This document shows positions 35,821-45,094 of a stretch of 64,000 nucleotides of DNA, one piece after another. The DNA comes from Microbacterium suwonense (GTDB taxonomy: Bacteria; Actinomycetota; Actinomycetes; Actinomycetales; Microbacteriaceae). The notes beneath the pieces were generated by a model that saw only the letters and a program-made list of their open reading frames with translations, did no database searches and was not told the DNA's origin. The stretch covers positions 1,674,001-1,738,000 of the forward strand of contig NZ_AP027728.1 of assembly GCF_030296555.1 (NCBI RefSeq). Direction: 5' to 3'. How positions within the stretch are numbered: the stretch's first letter is position 1; each line of letters starts with the position of its first letter. A program made the position numbers and the translations under genes.

Positions 35821-36815
35821 AGGCGCTGACGGGCCGCCAGACCGCGGCGGTGGTGCTGATGAACATCGACCGCGCCGCGGCGATCGAGGTGATGAAGCAT
35901 CTGTCCGAGCCGGAGGCCGAGGCGATCACCGCCGAGATCATCGGCCTGCAGAGCCTGGATGCGGAGACGACCGCACGCGCCCTGAGCGACTTCCAGCGGA
36001 TGGCCGCCGGGCACCTGCCGCCGGCGCGGGGCGGTCGCGACATCGCCGCCACCCTGCTCGAGGCGTCGTTCGGCTCCGAGCGTGCGGCGGCGCTGCTGGG
36101 CCGGGTGGGATCGTCGAACTCGGCCTTCGACTTCCTCGGCGCAGCCGACCCCGCCCAGGTGGCCAGTCTGCTCGACGGTGAGCTGCCGCAGACGGCCGCC
36201 CTGGTGCTCGCGCACCTGTCGACCGATCATGCCGCTGCCGTGCTGGCGGCGCTGCCTGACGCCGTCCGCACCGACGTCGCGCAGGCGATCGCGACGATGG
36301 GCACCGCGACGCAGGATGCCATCGCCATCGTCGCGGAGTCACTGAAGGCGCGCACGGGCGTTCTCGCCACGCGCGATGCTCCGGAGCGACTCGGCGGCGT
36401 GGCCCCGCTGGTCGAGATCATCAACCGCTCGGATGCGGCGATCGAGAAGGCGCTGCTGGAGAGCATCGAGAGCCGCGATCGCTCGCTGGCCGATGACATC
36501 CGCTCGCGCATGTTCACCTTCGCCGACATTGTGCGCCTGGACGATCGCGACGCCCAGCGGGTGCTGCGCGGCGTGGACATCCGCACCCTGGCTCTGGCGC
36601 TGAAGGGCGCCAACGAGGGCATCGCCGAGATCATCCGCCGCAACGTCTCGGAGCGCAACCGCGAGAACCTGGAGGCGGAGTCGCGTGCGCTCGGCCCGGT
36701 GCGCGTCTCGCAGGTGGAGGAGGCCCGCGCCGAGATCGTGCACATGCTGCGCGGCATGGAGGCCGACGGCGAGATCTCGGTGCAACGCAGCGAAGAGGAC
36801 GAGTATGTCTACTGA
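35817..36815 (+). CDS. fliG: Flagellar motor switch protein FliG
   Basis: 332 residues, normal length. The N-terminal domain starts LTGRQTAAVVLMNIDRAAAIEVMKHL; the motor domain has SRMFTFADIVRLDDRDAQRVLRGVD, the helix that carries the MotA-interacting charges, and ends SQVEEARAEIVHMLR with an acidic tail. It overlaps fliF as ATGA. Confidence 0.96.
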   Translation: MKALTGRQTAAVVLMNIDRAAAIEVMKHLSEPEAEAITAEIIGLQSLDAETTARALSDFQRMAAGHLPPARGGRDIAATLLEASFGSERAAALLGRVGSSNSAFDFLGAADPAQVASLLDGELPQTAALVLAHLSTDHAAAVLAALPDAVRTDVAQAIATMGTATQDAIAIVAESLKARTGVLATRDAPERLGGVAPLVEIINRSDAAIEKALLESIESRDRSLADDIRSRMFTFADIVRLDDRDAQRVLRGVDIRTLALALKGANEGIAEIIRRNVSERNRENLEAESRALGPVRVSQVEEARAEIVHMLRGMEADGEISVQRSEEDEYVY

Positions 36816-37410
36816 GGCCTTCGCCCCGGCGGTCTACCCCCGGCTGCGCGGCGCGGACGACGAGATCGAACGCCGGCGCGCCCATCGACGCGGCTACGCC
36901 GACGGCCACGCCGAGGGCTTCCGGGTCGCGGCGAAGAGGGCCGAGGAGGCCGCGGCACGCGCCGAGGCGGAGCTGCTCGCGGAGCGTTCGGCGGCACGGC
37001 GCGAGCTGGCATCCGCCGTGTCGGGCCTGCAGGCCGCCGCTGCGGCACTGGAGGCACGCGCACAGGAGCTGACGCGGCTGGACGAGCAGCGGATCTCGGC
37101 CCGCGCGATCGAGCTGGCCGAGACCATCCTGGGCGAGGTGCTCGCCGATCGCGACCTGTCGGCGCGCACAGCGCTGCGCCGTGCGCTCGCCGGCGCCGAT
37201 ACCGGCCCGCTCAGCGAGGTGCGGATGAACGCCGACGACGTGCGCAGGCTGCAGCGCGACGATGCCCTGCCCGCGCAGGTGCCGGTCGTCGCCGACGAGT
37301 CGCTCGCGCCCGGCGAGTCGATCGCGGTGCTGCACGACGGCGTCGTCGACGCCCGCATCGGTAGCGCGCTGGATCGCGCACGACGCGCGCTGGACGAGGT
37401 GTCGCCATGA
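36805..37410 (+). CDS. fliH: Flagellar export apparatus stator FliH
   Basis: 201 residues. The central region (GYADGHAEGFRVAAKRAEEAAARAEAELLAER) is the Gly-spaced helix typical of FliH, followed by a V-ATPase E-subunit-like C-terminus (AIELAETILGEVLADRD, VRMNADDVRRL). It overlaps fliG by 11 nt; ATG 36805 gives the homologous N-terminus. Confidence 0.9.
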   Translation: MSTEAFAPAVYPRLRGADDEIERRRAHRRGYADGHAEGFRVAAKRAEEAAARAEAELLAERSAARRELASAVSGLQAAAAALEARAQELTRLDEQRISARAIELAETILGEVLADRDLSARTALRRALAGADTGPLSEVRMNADDVRRLQRDDALPAQVPVVADESLAPGESIAVLHDGVVDARIGSALDRARRALDEVSP

Positions 37411-38702
37411 GCGGCTGGGGTGCTGTGCTCGAGGCGGCGCGGCCGGAGCGGCGCGGCCTGATCTCGCGGGTGCGCGGGTTGGGCGTCGAGGTGCGCGGGC
37501 TGGACGGCGCGGTGGGCGATCTGGTCGAGCTGGGCGAGGGCGTCGAGGCCGAGGTGGTGGCCACCGGACCCGACGGGCTCAGCTGCATGCCGCTGGCATC
37601 GACCGCAGGGCTGACGATCGGGATGCCGGTGCGCGGTCGCGGCGGGCCGCTACGCGTTCCCGTCGGCGCCGGCCTGCTGGGCCGGGTGGTGGACGGGCTG
37701 GGGCGGCCCATCGACGGCAAGGGCCCACTGAACGCCGGGCGCGTGAGCCTGGATCACGCGCCGCCGTCGATCCTGGGCCGGGATCGCATCGACACCCGGC
37801 TTCCGCTCGGCGTGCGCGTGCTCGACACCATGGTGACCGTGGGGCGCGGGCAGCGCGTGGGCCTGTTCGCCGGCTCCGGCGTCGGCAAGTCGTCGCTGCT
37901 GTCGATGGTGGCACGCGGAACCGAGGCGGATGCCACGGTGATCGCCCTGGTCGGCGAGCGCGGGCGCGAGGTGCGCGAGTTTCTCGAGGACGATCTGGGC
38001 CCGGAGGGCCTGGCGCGCTCGGTGGTGGTGGTCTCTACCTCGGATCAGCCGGCGATGGCTCGCATCCGTGCGGCGTACACGGCCACGCGCATCGCCGAGG
38101 CGTTCCGCGACGAGGGAGCGCACGCGATCCTGATGATGGACTCGCTGACCCGGGTCGCGATGGCGCAGCGCGAGATCGGCCTGTCGGCGGGTGAGCCGCC
38201 GGCCACCCGCGGCTATCCGCCGTCGACGTTCTCGATCCTGGCGGGGCTGCTCGAACGGGCGGGCACCGGCAGCGGCGGGTCGGTCACCGGCATCTACACG
38301 GTGCTCGTCGACGGCGACGACCACAACGAGCCGATCGCGGATGCCGTGCGCTCGATCCTGGACGGCCACGTCGTGCTGGATCGGGCGCTGGCCCTGATGG
38401 GCCATCATCCCGCGGTGGACGTGCTGGGCTCGGTGTCCCGCGTGGCGGGCAAGATCGTCTCACCCGAGCAGCGTGCTCAGGCGTCGGCGCTGCGTGCGGT
38501 GCTCGCCGCGCGCAGATCTGCCGCGGATCTGATCGACATCGGCGCGTACCAGTCCGGTGCGAACCCGCGCGTGGATGCGGCCCTGGCCCATGAGCGCGCG
38601 ATCTCGGATTTCCTGACCCAGCCGCTGGATGAGACCAGTGCCGCCGACGAGTCGTGGCAGCGACTGGCGAGTCTGGTCGCCGACCTCGGAGGTGCATCGT
38701 GA
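37407..38702 (+). CDS. fliI: Flagellum-specific ATPase FliI
   Basis: 431 residues. Walker A is GLFAGSGVGKSSLLSM near residue 155; VIALVGERGREVREF, the Walker B region ILMMDSLTRVAMAQREI and GEPPATRGYPPSTF identify the FliI/beta-F1 ATPase that energises export. Overlaps fliH as ATGA and fliJ as GTGA. Confidence 0.97.
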   Translation: MSGWGAVLEAARPERRGLISRVRGLGVEVRGLDGAVGDLVELGEGVEAEVVATGPDGLSCMPLASTAGLTIGMPVRGRGGPLRVPVGAGLLGRVVDGLGRPIDGKGPLNAGRVSLDHAPPSILGRDRIDTRLPLGVRVLDTMVTVGRGQRVGLFAGSGVGKSSLLSMVARGTEADATVIALVGERGREVREFLEDDLGPEGLARSVVVVSTSDQPAMARIRAAYTATRIAEAFRDEGAHAILMMDSLTRVAMAQREIGLSAGEPPATRGYPPSTFSILAGLLERAGTGSGGSVTGIYTVLVDGDDHNEPIADAVRSILDGHVVLDRALALMGHHPAVDVLGSVSRVAGKIVSPEQRAQASALRAVLAARRSAADLIDIGAYQSGANPRVDAALAHERAISDFLTQPLDETSAADESWQRLASLVADLGGAS

Positions 38703-39121
38703 GCCGCCTGTTCTCGCTGTCCGGTCTGCTGCGCGTGCGCTCGATCCAAGAGCGGCAGGCCGCGCAGGAGCTGTCGCGCGCAGTGATCGATGCCAAGCAG
38801 ACCCGCACGCGGGATCGGCATGTGCGTGCTGCGCTCGCGGCGACGGAATCGGAGGCTGTGGATGTGCGCACGCTCGCGGCGCTGGCCGCGGCACGGGTGG
38901 CCAGTCGCAGCATGCTGGCCGATCTGGAGACGCTGTCGGCGCAGCAGCAGCAGGCGGTGGATGCCGCGCAGTCGGCGCACGAGGATGCGCGGCGCGCGGT
39001 GCGCGGGCTGGATCGGCTGGCCGCCGCCCATGAAGCGCGGATGCTGGTGGAGCAGCTGCGCGTCGAGCAGCACGAGCTCGATGAGATCGCGCTGCGGCGC
39101 GGAAGCGGGGTGCCCGAATGA
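38699..39121 (+). CDS. fliJ: Flagellar FliJ-like protein
   Basis: 140 residues, almost entirely coiled coil (LLRVRSIQERQAAQELSRAVIDAKQ, LETLSAQQQQAVDAAQSAHED, ARMLVEQLRVEQHELDEIA). Size and position after fliI fit FliJ, the stalk of the export ATPase. GTG 38699 overlaps the fliI stop. Confidence 0.85.
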   Translation: MSRLFSLSGLLRVRSIQERQAAQELSRAVIDAKQTRTRDRHVRAALAATESEAVDVRTLAALAAARVASRSMLADLETLSAQQQQAVDAAQSAHEDARRAVRGLDRLAAAHEARMLVEQLRVEQHELDEIALRRGSGVPE

Positions 39122-40426
39122 TGCCGATCGCCCTCGCTCCTGCTGCAGCCGCGCCCCGGAGACCGCTTCGCCCCGCGATGGTGCCCCGTCTGCGACGTCG
39201 TTCGCGGAGGCTGTGCGCACGCAGCGTGCACTGAACGAGCCGGCGTCGGCCACGCCCGCCAGGCGGGAGCCCGGCACCGCCGGGGCGGAGACGACGGATG
39301 CCGTGCCTCTGGGCCCGACGGAGTCGGCGCTGCTGCCGGCGCAGACCGCAGTTCCGGATGAGGCGTCCACTGAGCTGGAGGCTGTAACCGCCGGGTCGGA
39401 GGGTGCCGGGCCGGGGAGGTCGCTGCCGTCCCGGCCGCCGACGGCGTTGCGCAGGATGCCGTGCCGGCGGATGCCGCGGTTCCGCTCCCCGGTGCGGATC
39501 CCACCGCCGCGCCGCCGGTCACCGCCGCGCCGCTGCTCGTGCAGGACTCCGACGTCGCCGGGGTCCGCGCCTCAGCAGCCCCGGCCGATCCGCCGTCCGG
39601 CGTGAGTGCGGCCGGTCGAGCTACGGCCGGTCAAGGTACGGACGCTCAGGCTGCGGCCCCTCAGGCTCCCGCCGACCAGCCCGTTCTGCATCCGCTTCGG
39701 CAGCCGACTCCCTCCCCGGTCACGGGCGAGATGCCGACCTCCCCGGTCACGGGCGAGACGCCGATGGGCGGGCGGGCCGCCGTCGCCCTGGAACCGGCGG
39801 ATGCCGCTCCCGCTGGGTCGACGACCTCGGCGACCCCGGCGACCCCGGCAACGGCGGCGACAGCGGCGCCCACCGCCCTGCCGACGCCGACCCAGATCCC
39901 GACACCGGCCCCAACCGCGGCCCCGTCCGACGCGTCGAGACCTGCGCTGCTTCCCCAGGTGACGGCGCCGGTGGTCGCGCTGGCGCGTTCGGCCGAGGGC
40001 GAGCACAGCATCACGCTGACCGTCTCGCCCGAGAACCTCGGACCGGTCACCGTGCGTGCGCACATCTCGAGCGGCGGCATCCGGCTCGAACTGCACGCCC
40101 CGTCCGACGCGGGTCGTGACGCACTGCGCACCATCCTCACCGATCTGCGGCGCGACCTCTCCGTGGCCGCGCCCGGCGCATCGCTCAGCGTGGCGCCCAC
40201 GGATTCCTCGGCATCCGCCACACCCTCCCATACCCGCTCCGACGGTCAGCCGAACCCGAGCGCCGACGGGCAGTCGCAGCGCGACGGACAGGGCCGCACC
40301 GGTGCCGAGCACCAGCCGCCGGGCGCCGGCTCCGCTCACGCCGGGCCGGCACCGGCATCCGTCGACCTTCCCCGCACCGAAGCCTTGACAGCGTCGTCGC
40401 CCCTGCGCATCGACGTGTACGCCTGA
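39118..40426 (+). CDS. fliK: Flagellar hook-length control protein FliK (two frameshifts)
   Basis: ATG 39118 overlaps the fliJ stop. One base must be added in the CCCC run 39154-39157 and one in the GGGG run 39413-39416 to give about 436 residues. The first 280 residues are a Pro/Ala/Thr-rich ruler region. The C-terminal domain has the FliK pattern HSITLTVSPENLGPVTVR, SGGIRLELHA and LTDLRRDLSVAAP. FliK measures hook length and switches export specificity. Long low-complexity GC runs make this gene prone to indel error. Confidence 0.85.
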
Positions 40427-40440
40427 CCGAAAGGAGAACG

Positions 40441-40860
40441 ATGACCTCCGTCGACCCGATCGCCGCGACCGGCCCGCAATCCGACAGCACCGTAGCCCCG
40501 CCCGCGCAGAAGAAGACCCTCGACTCGGAGGTGTTCCTGAAGCTGCTGGTGACTCAGCTCTCCAACCAGGATCCCAGTTCGCCGATGAACACCAACGAGA
40601 TGATCGCGCAGACCACTCAGCTGGCCTCGATGGAGCAGCTCACCCAGCTGACGACGATGACGTCCGAGAGCTTCGCGCTGAGCATGCGGCACACGGCGGC
40701 CGCGCTGATGGGCCGCGACGCGCAGTACATCGACGCCGATGGGCTCTCGCAGAGCGGCACGGTCACGGCGGTCTCGTTCGCCGGCCCGGTTCCACTGGTC
40801 ACCATCGGCGGGCAGTCCGTCCCGCTGGACTCCCTGTCCGGGCTGACCCTCTCCTCCTGA
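40441..40860 (+). CDS. flgD: Flagellar hook assembly protein FlgD (short form)
   Basis: 139 residues. The conserved FlgD core is complete: FLKLLVTQLSNQDPSSPMNTNEMIAQTTQLASMEQL. The C-terminal Ig/Tudor-like domains of enteric FlgD are missing, as in many Gram-positive forms. AGGAG precedes the ATG. Confidence 0.95.
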   Translation: MTSVDPIAATGPQSDSTVAPPAQKKTLDSEVFLKLLVTQLSNQDPSSPMNTNEMIAQTTQLASMEQLTQLTTMTSESFALSMRHTAAALMGRDAQYIDADGLSQSGTVTAVSFAGPVPLVTIGGQSVPLDSLSGLTLSS

Positions 40861-40887
40861 CCCTCTTCTCCCCCAGAAAGGCACACC

Positions 40888-42048
40888 ATGCTTCGCTCCC
40901 TCTTCTCCGGCATCTCGGGTCTGCGCACCCACCAGACCATGCTCGATGTCACCGGCAACAACATCGCCAACGTCAACACCGTCGGCTTCAAGTCGTCGGC
41001 CGTGCAGTTCCAGGACTCGCTGTCGCAGCTCGTCAAGAACTCCACCATGCCCCGCGAGGACGCGGGCGGCTCGAACCCGGCCCAGGTGGGGCTCGGCGTG
41101 CAGCTGGCCGGCATCCGCACGAACTTCAGCTCGGGCGCCCCGCAGCCCACCGGCGTACCTACCGACCTGATGATCGCCGGCGACGGCTTCTTCATGGTGC
41201 GGGGCGGCGGCGAGACGCTGTACACCCGCAACGGCAGCTTCTCGTTCGACGCCGACGGGCGCCTGACCACCGTCGACGGCGCACTCGTGCAGGGCTGGAC
41301 GGCGCAGGACGGCCTGATCACCGGCGGTCAGGCGCTCGGCGACATCACCCTGCCGGTGGGCGCCGTCGTGCCGGCCGTCGCGACCACGCGCGCGGATGCC
41401 ACCGGCAACCTGCCCGCCGAGACCGAGGTCGGCGAGCAGCTGGTCCGCGACATCGAGGTGTACGGCGCCGACGGCTCGACCTCGAGCGTGCGGCTGACGT
41501 TCACCCGCACCGCCACCGGGTGGGACGTCGCGGATGCCGACGGCGCCACCGCGACCGTGACGTTCACCGACGGCAGGCAGACCGCCGCATCGTCGATCGT
41601 CTCGGGCGGCATCACCGTCGATCTGTCGACCCTCACCGGCTTCAGCGACGTCAGCACGCTCGCTCTCACCGGGCAGGACGGGCGCCCCGCCGGTGTGCTG
41701 TCGTCGTATGCGCTGACCGAGGACGGCAGCCTGATGGGCACGTTCAGCAACGGCGAGTCGAAGGTGCTCGCACGGCTCTCGCTGGCGACGTTCACGAACC
41801 CCGGCGGGCTGGAGAAGGCGGGCTCATCGCAGTTCCGCCCGACGGCCAACTCGGGCCAGGCGAGCATCGGCCAGGCCGGCTCCGACGGGCTGGGCGGCAT
41901 CATCAGCGGCGCGCTGGAGATGTCGAACGTCGACCTGTCGCAGGAGTTCACCAACCTGATCGTCGCCCAGCGCGGTTTCCAGGCCAACGCCCGCATCATC
42001 ACCACGAGCGACGAGGTGCTGCAGGAGCTGACCAACCTCAAGCGCTGA
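40888..42048 (+). CDS. flgE: Flagellar hook protein FlgE
   Basis: 386 residues. It begins LRSLFSGISGLRTHQTMLDVTGNNIANVNTVGFK and ends VDLSQEFTNLIVAQRGFQANARIITTSDEVLQEL, the paired rod/hook helices, with an intervening hook domain. It is the last gene before a long hairpin. Confidence 0.96.
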   Translation: MLRSLFSGISGLRTHQTMLDVTGNNIANVNTVGFKSSAVQFQDSLSQLVKNSTMPREDAGGSNPAQVGLGVQLAGIRTNFSSGAPQPTGVPTDLMIAGDGFFMVRGGGETLYTRNGSFSFDADGRLTTVDGALVQGWTAQDGLITGGQALGDITLPVGAVVPAVATTRADATGNLPAETEVGEQLVRDIEVYGADGSTSSVRLTFTRTATGWDVADADGATATVTFTDGRQTAASSIVSGGITVDLSTLTGFSDVSTLALTGQDGRPAGVLSSYALTEDGSLMGTFSNGESKVLARLSLATFTNPGGLEKAGSSQFRPTANSGQASIGQAGSDGLGGIISGALEMSNVDLSQEFTNLIVAQRGFQANARIITTSDEVLQELTNLKR

Positions 42049-42057
42049 CCCGCCAAA

Positions 42058-42125
42058 GCCCGTCTATTTGTGCCGAATGCGCCGAATCGGGCCTGAAACT
42101 CCGCATATGGCACAAATAGACGGGC
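42058..42125 (+). terminator. flgE terminator, long-loop hairpin
   Basis: Perfect 17-bp stem GCCCGTCTATTTGTGCC / GGCACAAATAGACGGGC with a 34-nt loop, 9 nt after the flgE stop. The stem is AT-richer than its surroundings. Confidence 0.75.
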
Positions 42126-42139
42126 GGTGAGGCGAGGGG

Positions 42140-42167
42140 CTAACGCGACGGCGAGGACTGCCGACAG
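42140..42167 (+). promoter_or_regulatory. FliA (sigma-28) promoter of flbD-motA-motB
   Basis: CTAACGCG, 12 nt, GCCGACAG: the same layout as the fliC promoter with one -10 mismatch. It starts 15 nt after the flgE terminator. Confidence 0.8.
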
Positions 42168-42234
42168 TCAGAGGCGACGGACCAGGATGGGCCGTCGCCG
42201 CCCCTCCGGGGGCCGATCTTCCAGGATGGAGCTC

Positions 42235-42459
42235 ATGATCGTCGTCACGCGCCTGAACCTCACGCGGTTCGCGGTGAACCCCGACCTGATCGAACGGGTG
42301 CAGGCTTCGCCCGACACCACGATCATCATGGTCGATGGCGCGCGTTTCGTCGTTCAGGAGAGCATGGACGAGCTGATCGCGCAGATCACCGACTTCCGCG
42401 CCCGGGTGCTCAGCACCGCGCTGCGGCTGTCGTCCGCTCCGCCGAGCGGGGGCCTGTGA
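42235..42459 (+). CDS. flbD: Flagellar protein FlbD
   Basis: 74 residues. MIVVTRLNLTRFAVNPDLIERVQASPDTTIIM is a good FlbD match. Its function is unclear; in many Gram-positives it lies before motA as here. ATG 42235 gives the family start; an in-frame ATG three codons upstream is possible. Confidence 0.88.
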   Translation: MIVVTRLNLTRFAVNPDLIERVQASPDTTIIMVDGARFVVQESMDELIAQITDFRARVLSTALRLSSAPPSGGL

Positions 42460-43325
42460 TGGACATCGCCCTCATCCTCGGCCTGGTCCTGGCGTTCGGC
42501 GCGCTGCTGGCGATGATCAGCATGGAGGGCGCGTCGATCACGGCGCTGCTGCTGCCCGCGCCGATGGTGCTGGTCTTCGGCGCCACGATCGCGGTCGGCA
42601 TCGCCAGCGGCACGCTGCGCGATTTCCTGAACGCGGCAGCGTCGCTGCCGCGCGCCTTCCGCGGGCAGAGCGGCTCGACGCAGACCGTGATCGCCACGAT
42701 CGCCGGCTACGCCGACAGGGCACGTACCGAGGGGCTGCTCTCGCTGGAGCAGGGCGTCGCCGACGAGAAAGATCCGGTGATGCAGCAGGCTCTGCAGAGC
42801 ATCGCCGACGGCGTGGATGCCGAAGACCTGCGCATCCTGCTCGAAGACGCCATCGCATCGGCGGCGGCCCGCAGCCGATCGGCGTCGCGGTTCTTCATGA
42901 CGCTGGGCGGATTCGCGCCCACCGTGGGCATCATCGGTACCGTCGTGTCGCTGACCCACGTGCTCGAGCGGCTGGACGCCCCCGAGACCCTCGGCCCGAT
43001 GATCGCGACAGCCTTCGTCGCCACCCTGTGGGGGCTGCTGTCGGCCAACTTCATCTGGCTGCCGATCGGCGGGCGCCTGCAGCGCCTGGGCGAGCTGGAG
43101 CTGGAGCGGATGACGGTGGTCATGGAGGGGATGCTGGCCGTGCAGTCCGGCGCCACCCCGGCCTTCGTACAGGAGCGGCTGAGCGCTCTCGTCTCGGATT
43201 CCGCCTCATCGGCATCCACGAAGGCATCCACGAAGGCATCCGCGAAGGGCGGCAAGGAGCGCCGCGCGAAGAAGGGCACCGCACCGGCCGACGACGCAGC
43301 GCCACCGGTGGGTGCCGGATCATGA
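42459..43325 (+). CDS. motA: Flagellar motor stator protein MotA
   Basis: About 288 residues. Four helices are visible with the channel prolines in APTVGIIGTVVSL and LGPMIATAFVATLWGLLSANFIWLPIG; the cytoplasmic loop lies between. A Lys/Ala-rich tail with two STKA repeats is unusual. ATG 42459 overlaps the flbD stop; a GTG one codon earlier is an alternative. Confidence 0.93.
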   Translation: MDIALILGLVLAFGALLAMISMEGASITALLLPAPMVLVFGATIAVGIASGTLRDFLNAAASLPRAFRGQSGSTQTVIATIAGYADRARTEGLLSLEQGVADEKDPVMQQALQSIADGVDAEDLRILLEDAIASAAARSRSASRFFMTLGGFAPTVGIIGTVVSLTHVLERLDAPETLGPMIATAFVATLWGLLSANFIWLPIGGRLQRLGELELERMTVVMEGMLAVQSGATPAFVQERLSALVSDSASSASTKASTKASAKGGKERRAKKGTAPADDAAPPVGAGS

Positions 43326-44131
43326 GCGTGCGTCGACGCCGCCGCATCCAGCCCGACGGCCACAGCGGCCCGGATGAGCGGTGGATGGCGTCGTACCTCG
43401 ACATGATCACGGTGCTGATGTGCATGTTCATCGTGCTGTTCTCGATGTCGACCATCGACCTGAAGAAGTTCAGTGCGCTCAGCGCCTCGCTGGCGACGGG
43501 CTTCGGGCAGGAGCAGACCGAGCGGATCGACGTCTCAGAGGGCGTGGTGGTGCCGCCGGAGCTGCTCGAGGAGGACGGCGAGGGTTTCGCCGACATCGAG
43601 CTCAGCGCGGCCCAGCGGGAGTTCGACGACCTCTCGGCGCTGCGCGACCGCATCCGCACCGCTCTGAGCGAGCAGCGTCTGACCGACACGGCCACCTTCA
43701 CGATCGATTCCCGCGGGCTGACCATCAGCCTGGTCAGCGCCGAGACGTTCTTCGCCACGAACAGCACGGCGCTGTCGGGCATCGCGGTCACCATCCTGAA
43801 CACCCTCGGCGGGGTGCTCGCCAGCATCCCGAACGAGATCTCGGTGGAAGGGCACGCCGACGCGCGGCAGTCGGCAGCGCCGTTCGCGACCAACTGGGAG
43901 CTCTCGGCCGCCCGCGCCACCCAGGTGCTGCGCCATCTGGTCGAGACCTGCGGAATCGACCCGGGTGTGATCAAATCGGTCGGCTACGGCGATGCCCGGC
44001 CGGTCGCCGAGGGCACCAGCCCCGAGGCGCTGGCCAAGAACAGACGCGTCGACGTGGTCGTACTCTCCGGCGCCGATGAGGAGGTGCGCCAGCTGCTGCC
44101 TGCCCTGCAGGCGAAAGCGCCCTCCCGCTGA
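43322..44131 (+). CDS. motB: Flagellar motor stator protein MotB
   Basis: 269 residues. One helix near residues 28-48 contains the proton-carrying Asp in ASYLDMITVLMCMFIVLF. The C-terminal OmpA-like domain (ISVEGHADARQSAAPFATNWELSAARA, VGYGDARPVAEG, NRRVDVVV split by short loops) anchors to peptidoglycan. The motif suggests proton rather than sodium coupling, but this is not decisive. Confidence 0.95.
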   Translation: MSVRRRRRIQPDGHSGPDERWMASYLDMITVLMCMFIVLFSMSTIDLKKFSALSASLATGFGQEQTERIDVSEGVVVPPELLEEDGEGFADIELSAAQREFDDLSALRDRIRTALSEQRLTDTATFTIDSRGLTISLVSAETFFATNSTALSGIAVTILNTLGGVLASIPNEISVEGHADARQSAAPFATNWELSAARATQVLRHLVETCGIDPGVIKSVGYGDARPVAEGTSPEALAKNRRVDVVVLSGADEEVRQLLPALQAKAPSR

Positions 44132-44143
44132 TCGTCGCAACTG

Positions 44144-44171
44144 CTTACGTCCGCGCGCCGCCGCCCGATAG
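44144..44171 (+). promoter_or_regulatory. FliA (sigma-28) promoter of fliM-flhA
   Basis: CTTACGTC, 12 nt, CCCGATAG. The -10 box ends only 8 nt before the GTG start of fliM, so the message would be leaderless or nearly so. Confidence 0.8.
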
Positions 44172-44179
44172 TCGGGGTC

Positions 44180-45094
44180 GTGGCGGTGGATGAGGGTGCA
44201 CGCCCGGGCGTGCGCACGGATGCCGAAGTCGAACTCTACGACTTCGGCCGCTCGACGACCCTTTCGCGCGAGCATGCGCGCATCCTCGAGATGTCGTTCG
44301 AGGCGTTCGCCCGGCAGTGGGGTTCTCTGCTGTCGGCGCGCACGCACGGCAGATCGCAGGTCTCGGTCGAATCGGTGACGATGCAGACCTACGACGAGTA
44401 CGGCCGATCGCTTCCGCCGGCCACCACCCTGGTGGTGTGCGCCCTGCCGGGTTCCGACGCGCGCGCGGTGATCCAGTTCCCCGCCTCGCTCGCCACAGCC
44501 TGGGTGGTGCAGATGGTCGGCGGCCGCCCGGTCGATCAGGCGCAGGAGCGCCCGCTGACGCACATCGAGCAGGCCCTGATCCGAGCGGTGATCGCGGATG
44601 CCCTCGACCATCTCGTGCGCTCCTTCGACGGCGTGCTGCCCACGGGCATCTCGATCACCGGCATTCAGCACAGCTCGCAGTTCACCCAGGTGGCGGCCGC
44701 GAACGATCCGGTGATCGTCGCGCTGCTGCCGATCGTCTTCAGCGGCGGCACAGCGCATGCCAGCGTCATGCTGCCGGCATCCGTGGTGCTGCGCTCACTG
44801 ACCAGCGGCACGACGAGTGCACCCGAGGCGGTGCGGCCCGGAGTGATCGACCGTCAGATCGAGCGCACTCCGGTCGATCTGACACTGCGTCTCGCGCCGC
44901 GCTCGATCCGCCCGCACGAGGTGCTGGACCTCTCGGTCGGAGACCTGCTCACCCTCCCGCACACCGCCGATCGTCCGCTCGAGCTCATGGTCGGCGATCA
45001 GCCGATCGCCACGGCCGCGGTCGGCACGAGCGGTGCTCGCCTCGCCTGCGTCGTCACCGCGACCACACCCGATCCCGCACAGGAGCTCTCGTGA
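44180..45094 (+). CDS. fliM: Flagellar motor switch protein FliM
   Basis: 304 residues. VELYDFGRSTTLSREHARILEMSFEAFAR begins the FliM core, with PLTHIEQALIRAVIADALDHL and a C-terminal SpoA domain (PVDLTLRLAPRSIRPHEVLDLSVGDLL). The EIDALL-type CheY-P docking peptide normally at the N-terminus is absent: only about 17 residues precede the core, and the promoter position excludes an upstream start. Overlaps fliN as GTGA. Confidence 0.92.
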   Translation: MAVDEGARPGVRTDAEVELYDFGRSTTLSREHARILEMSFEAFARQWGSLLSARTHGRSQVSVESVTMQTYDEYGRSLPPATTLVVCALPGSDARAVIQFPASLATAWVVQMVGGRPVDQAQERPLTHIEQALIRAVIADALDHLVRSFDGVLPTGISITGIQHSSQFTQVAAANDPVIVALLPIVFSGGTAHASVMLPASVVLRSLTSGTTSAPEAVRPGVIDRQIERTPVDLTLRLAPRSIRPHEVLDLSVGDLLTLPHTADRPLELMVGDQPIATAAVGTSGARLACVVTATTPDPAQELS

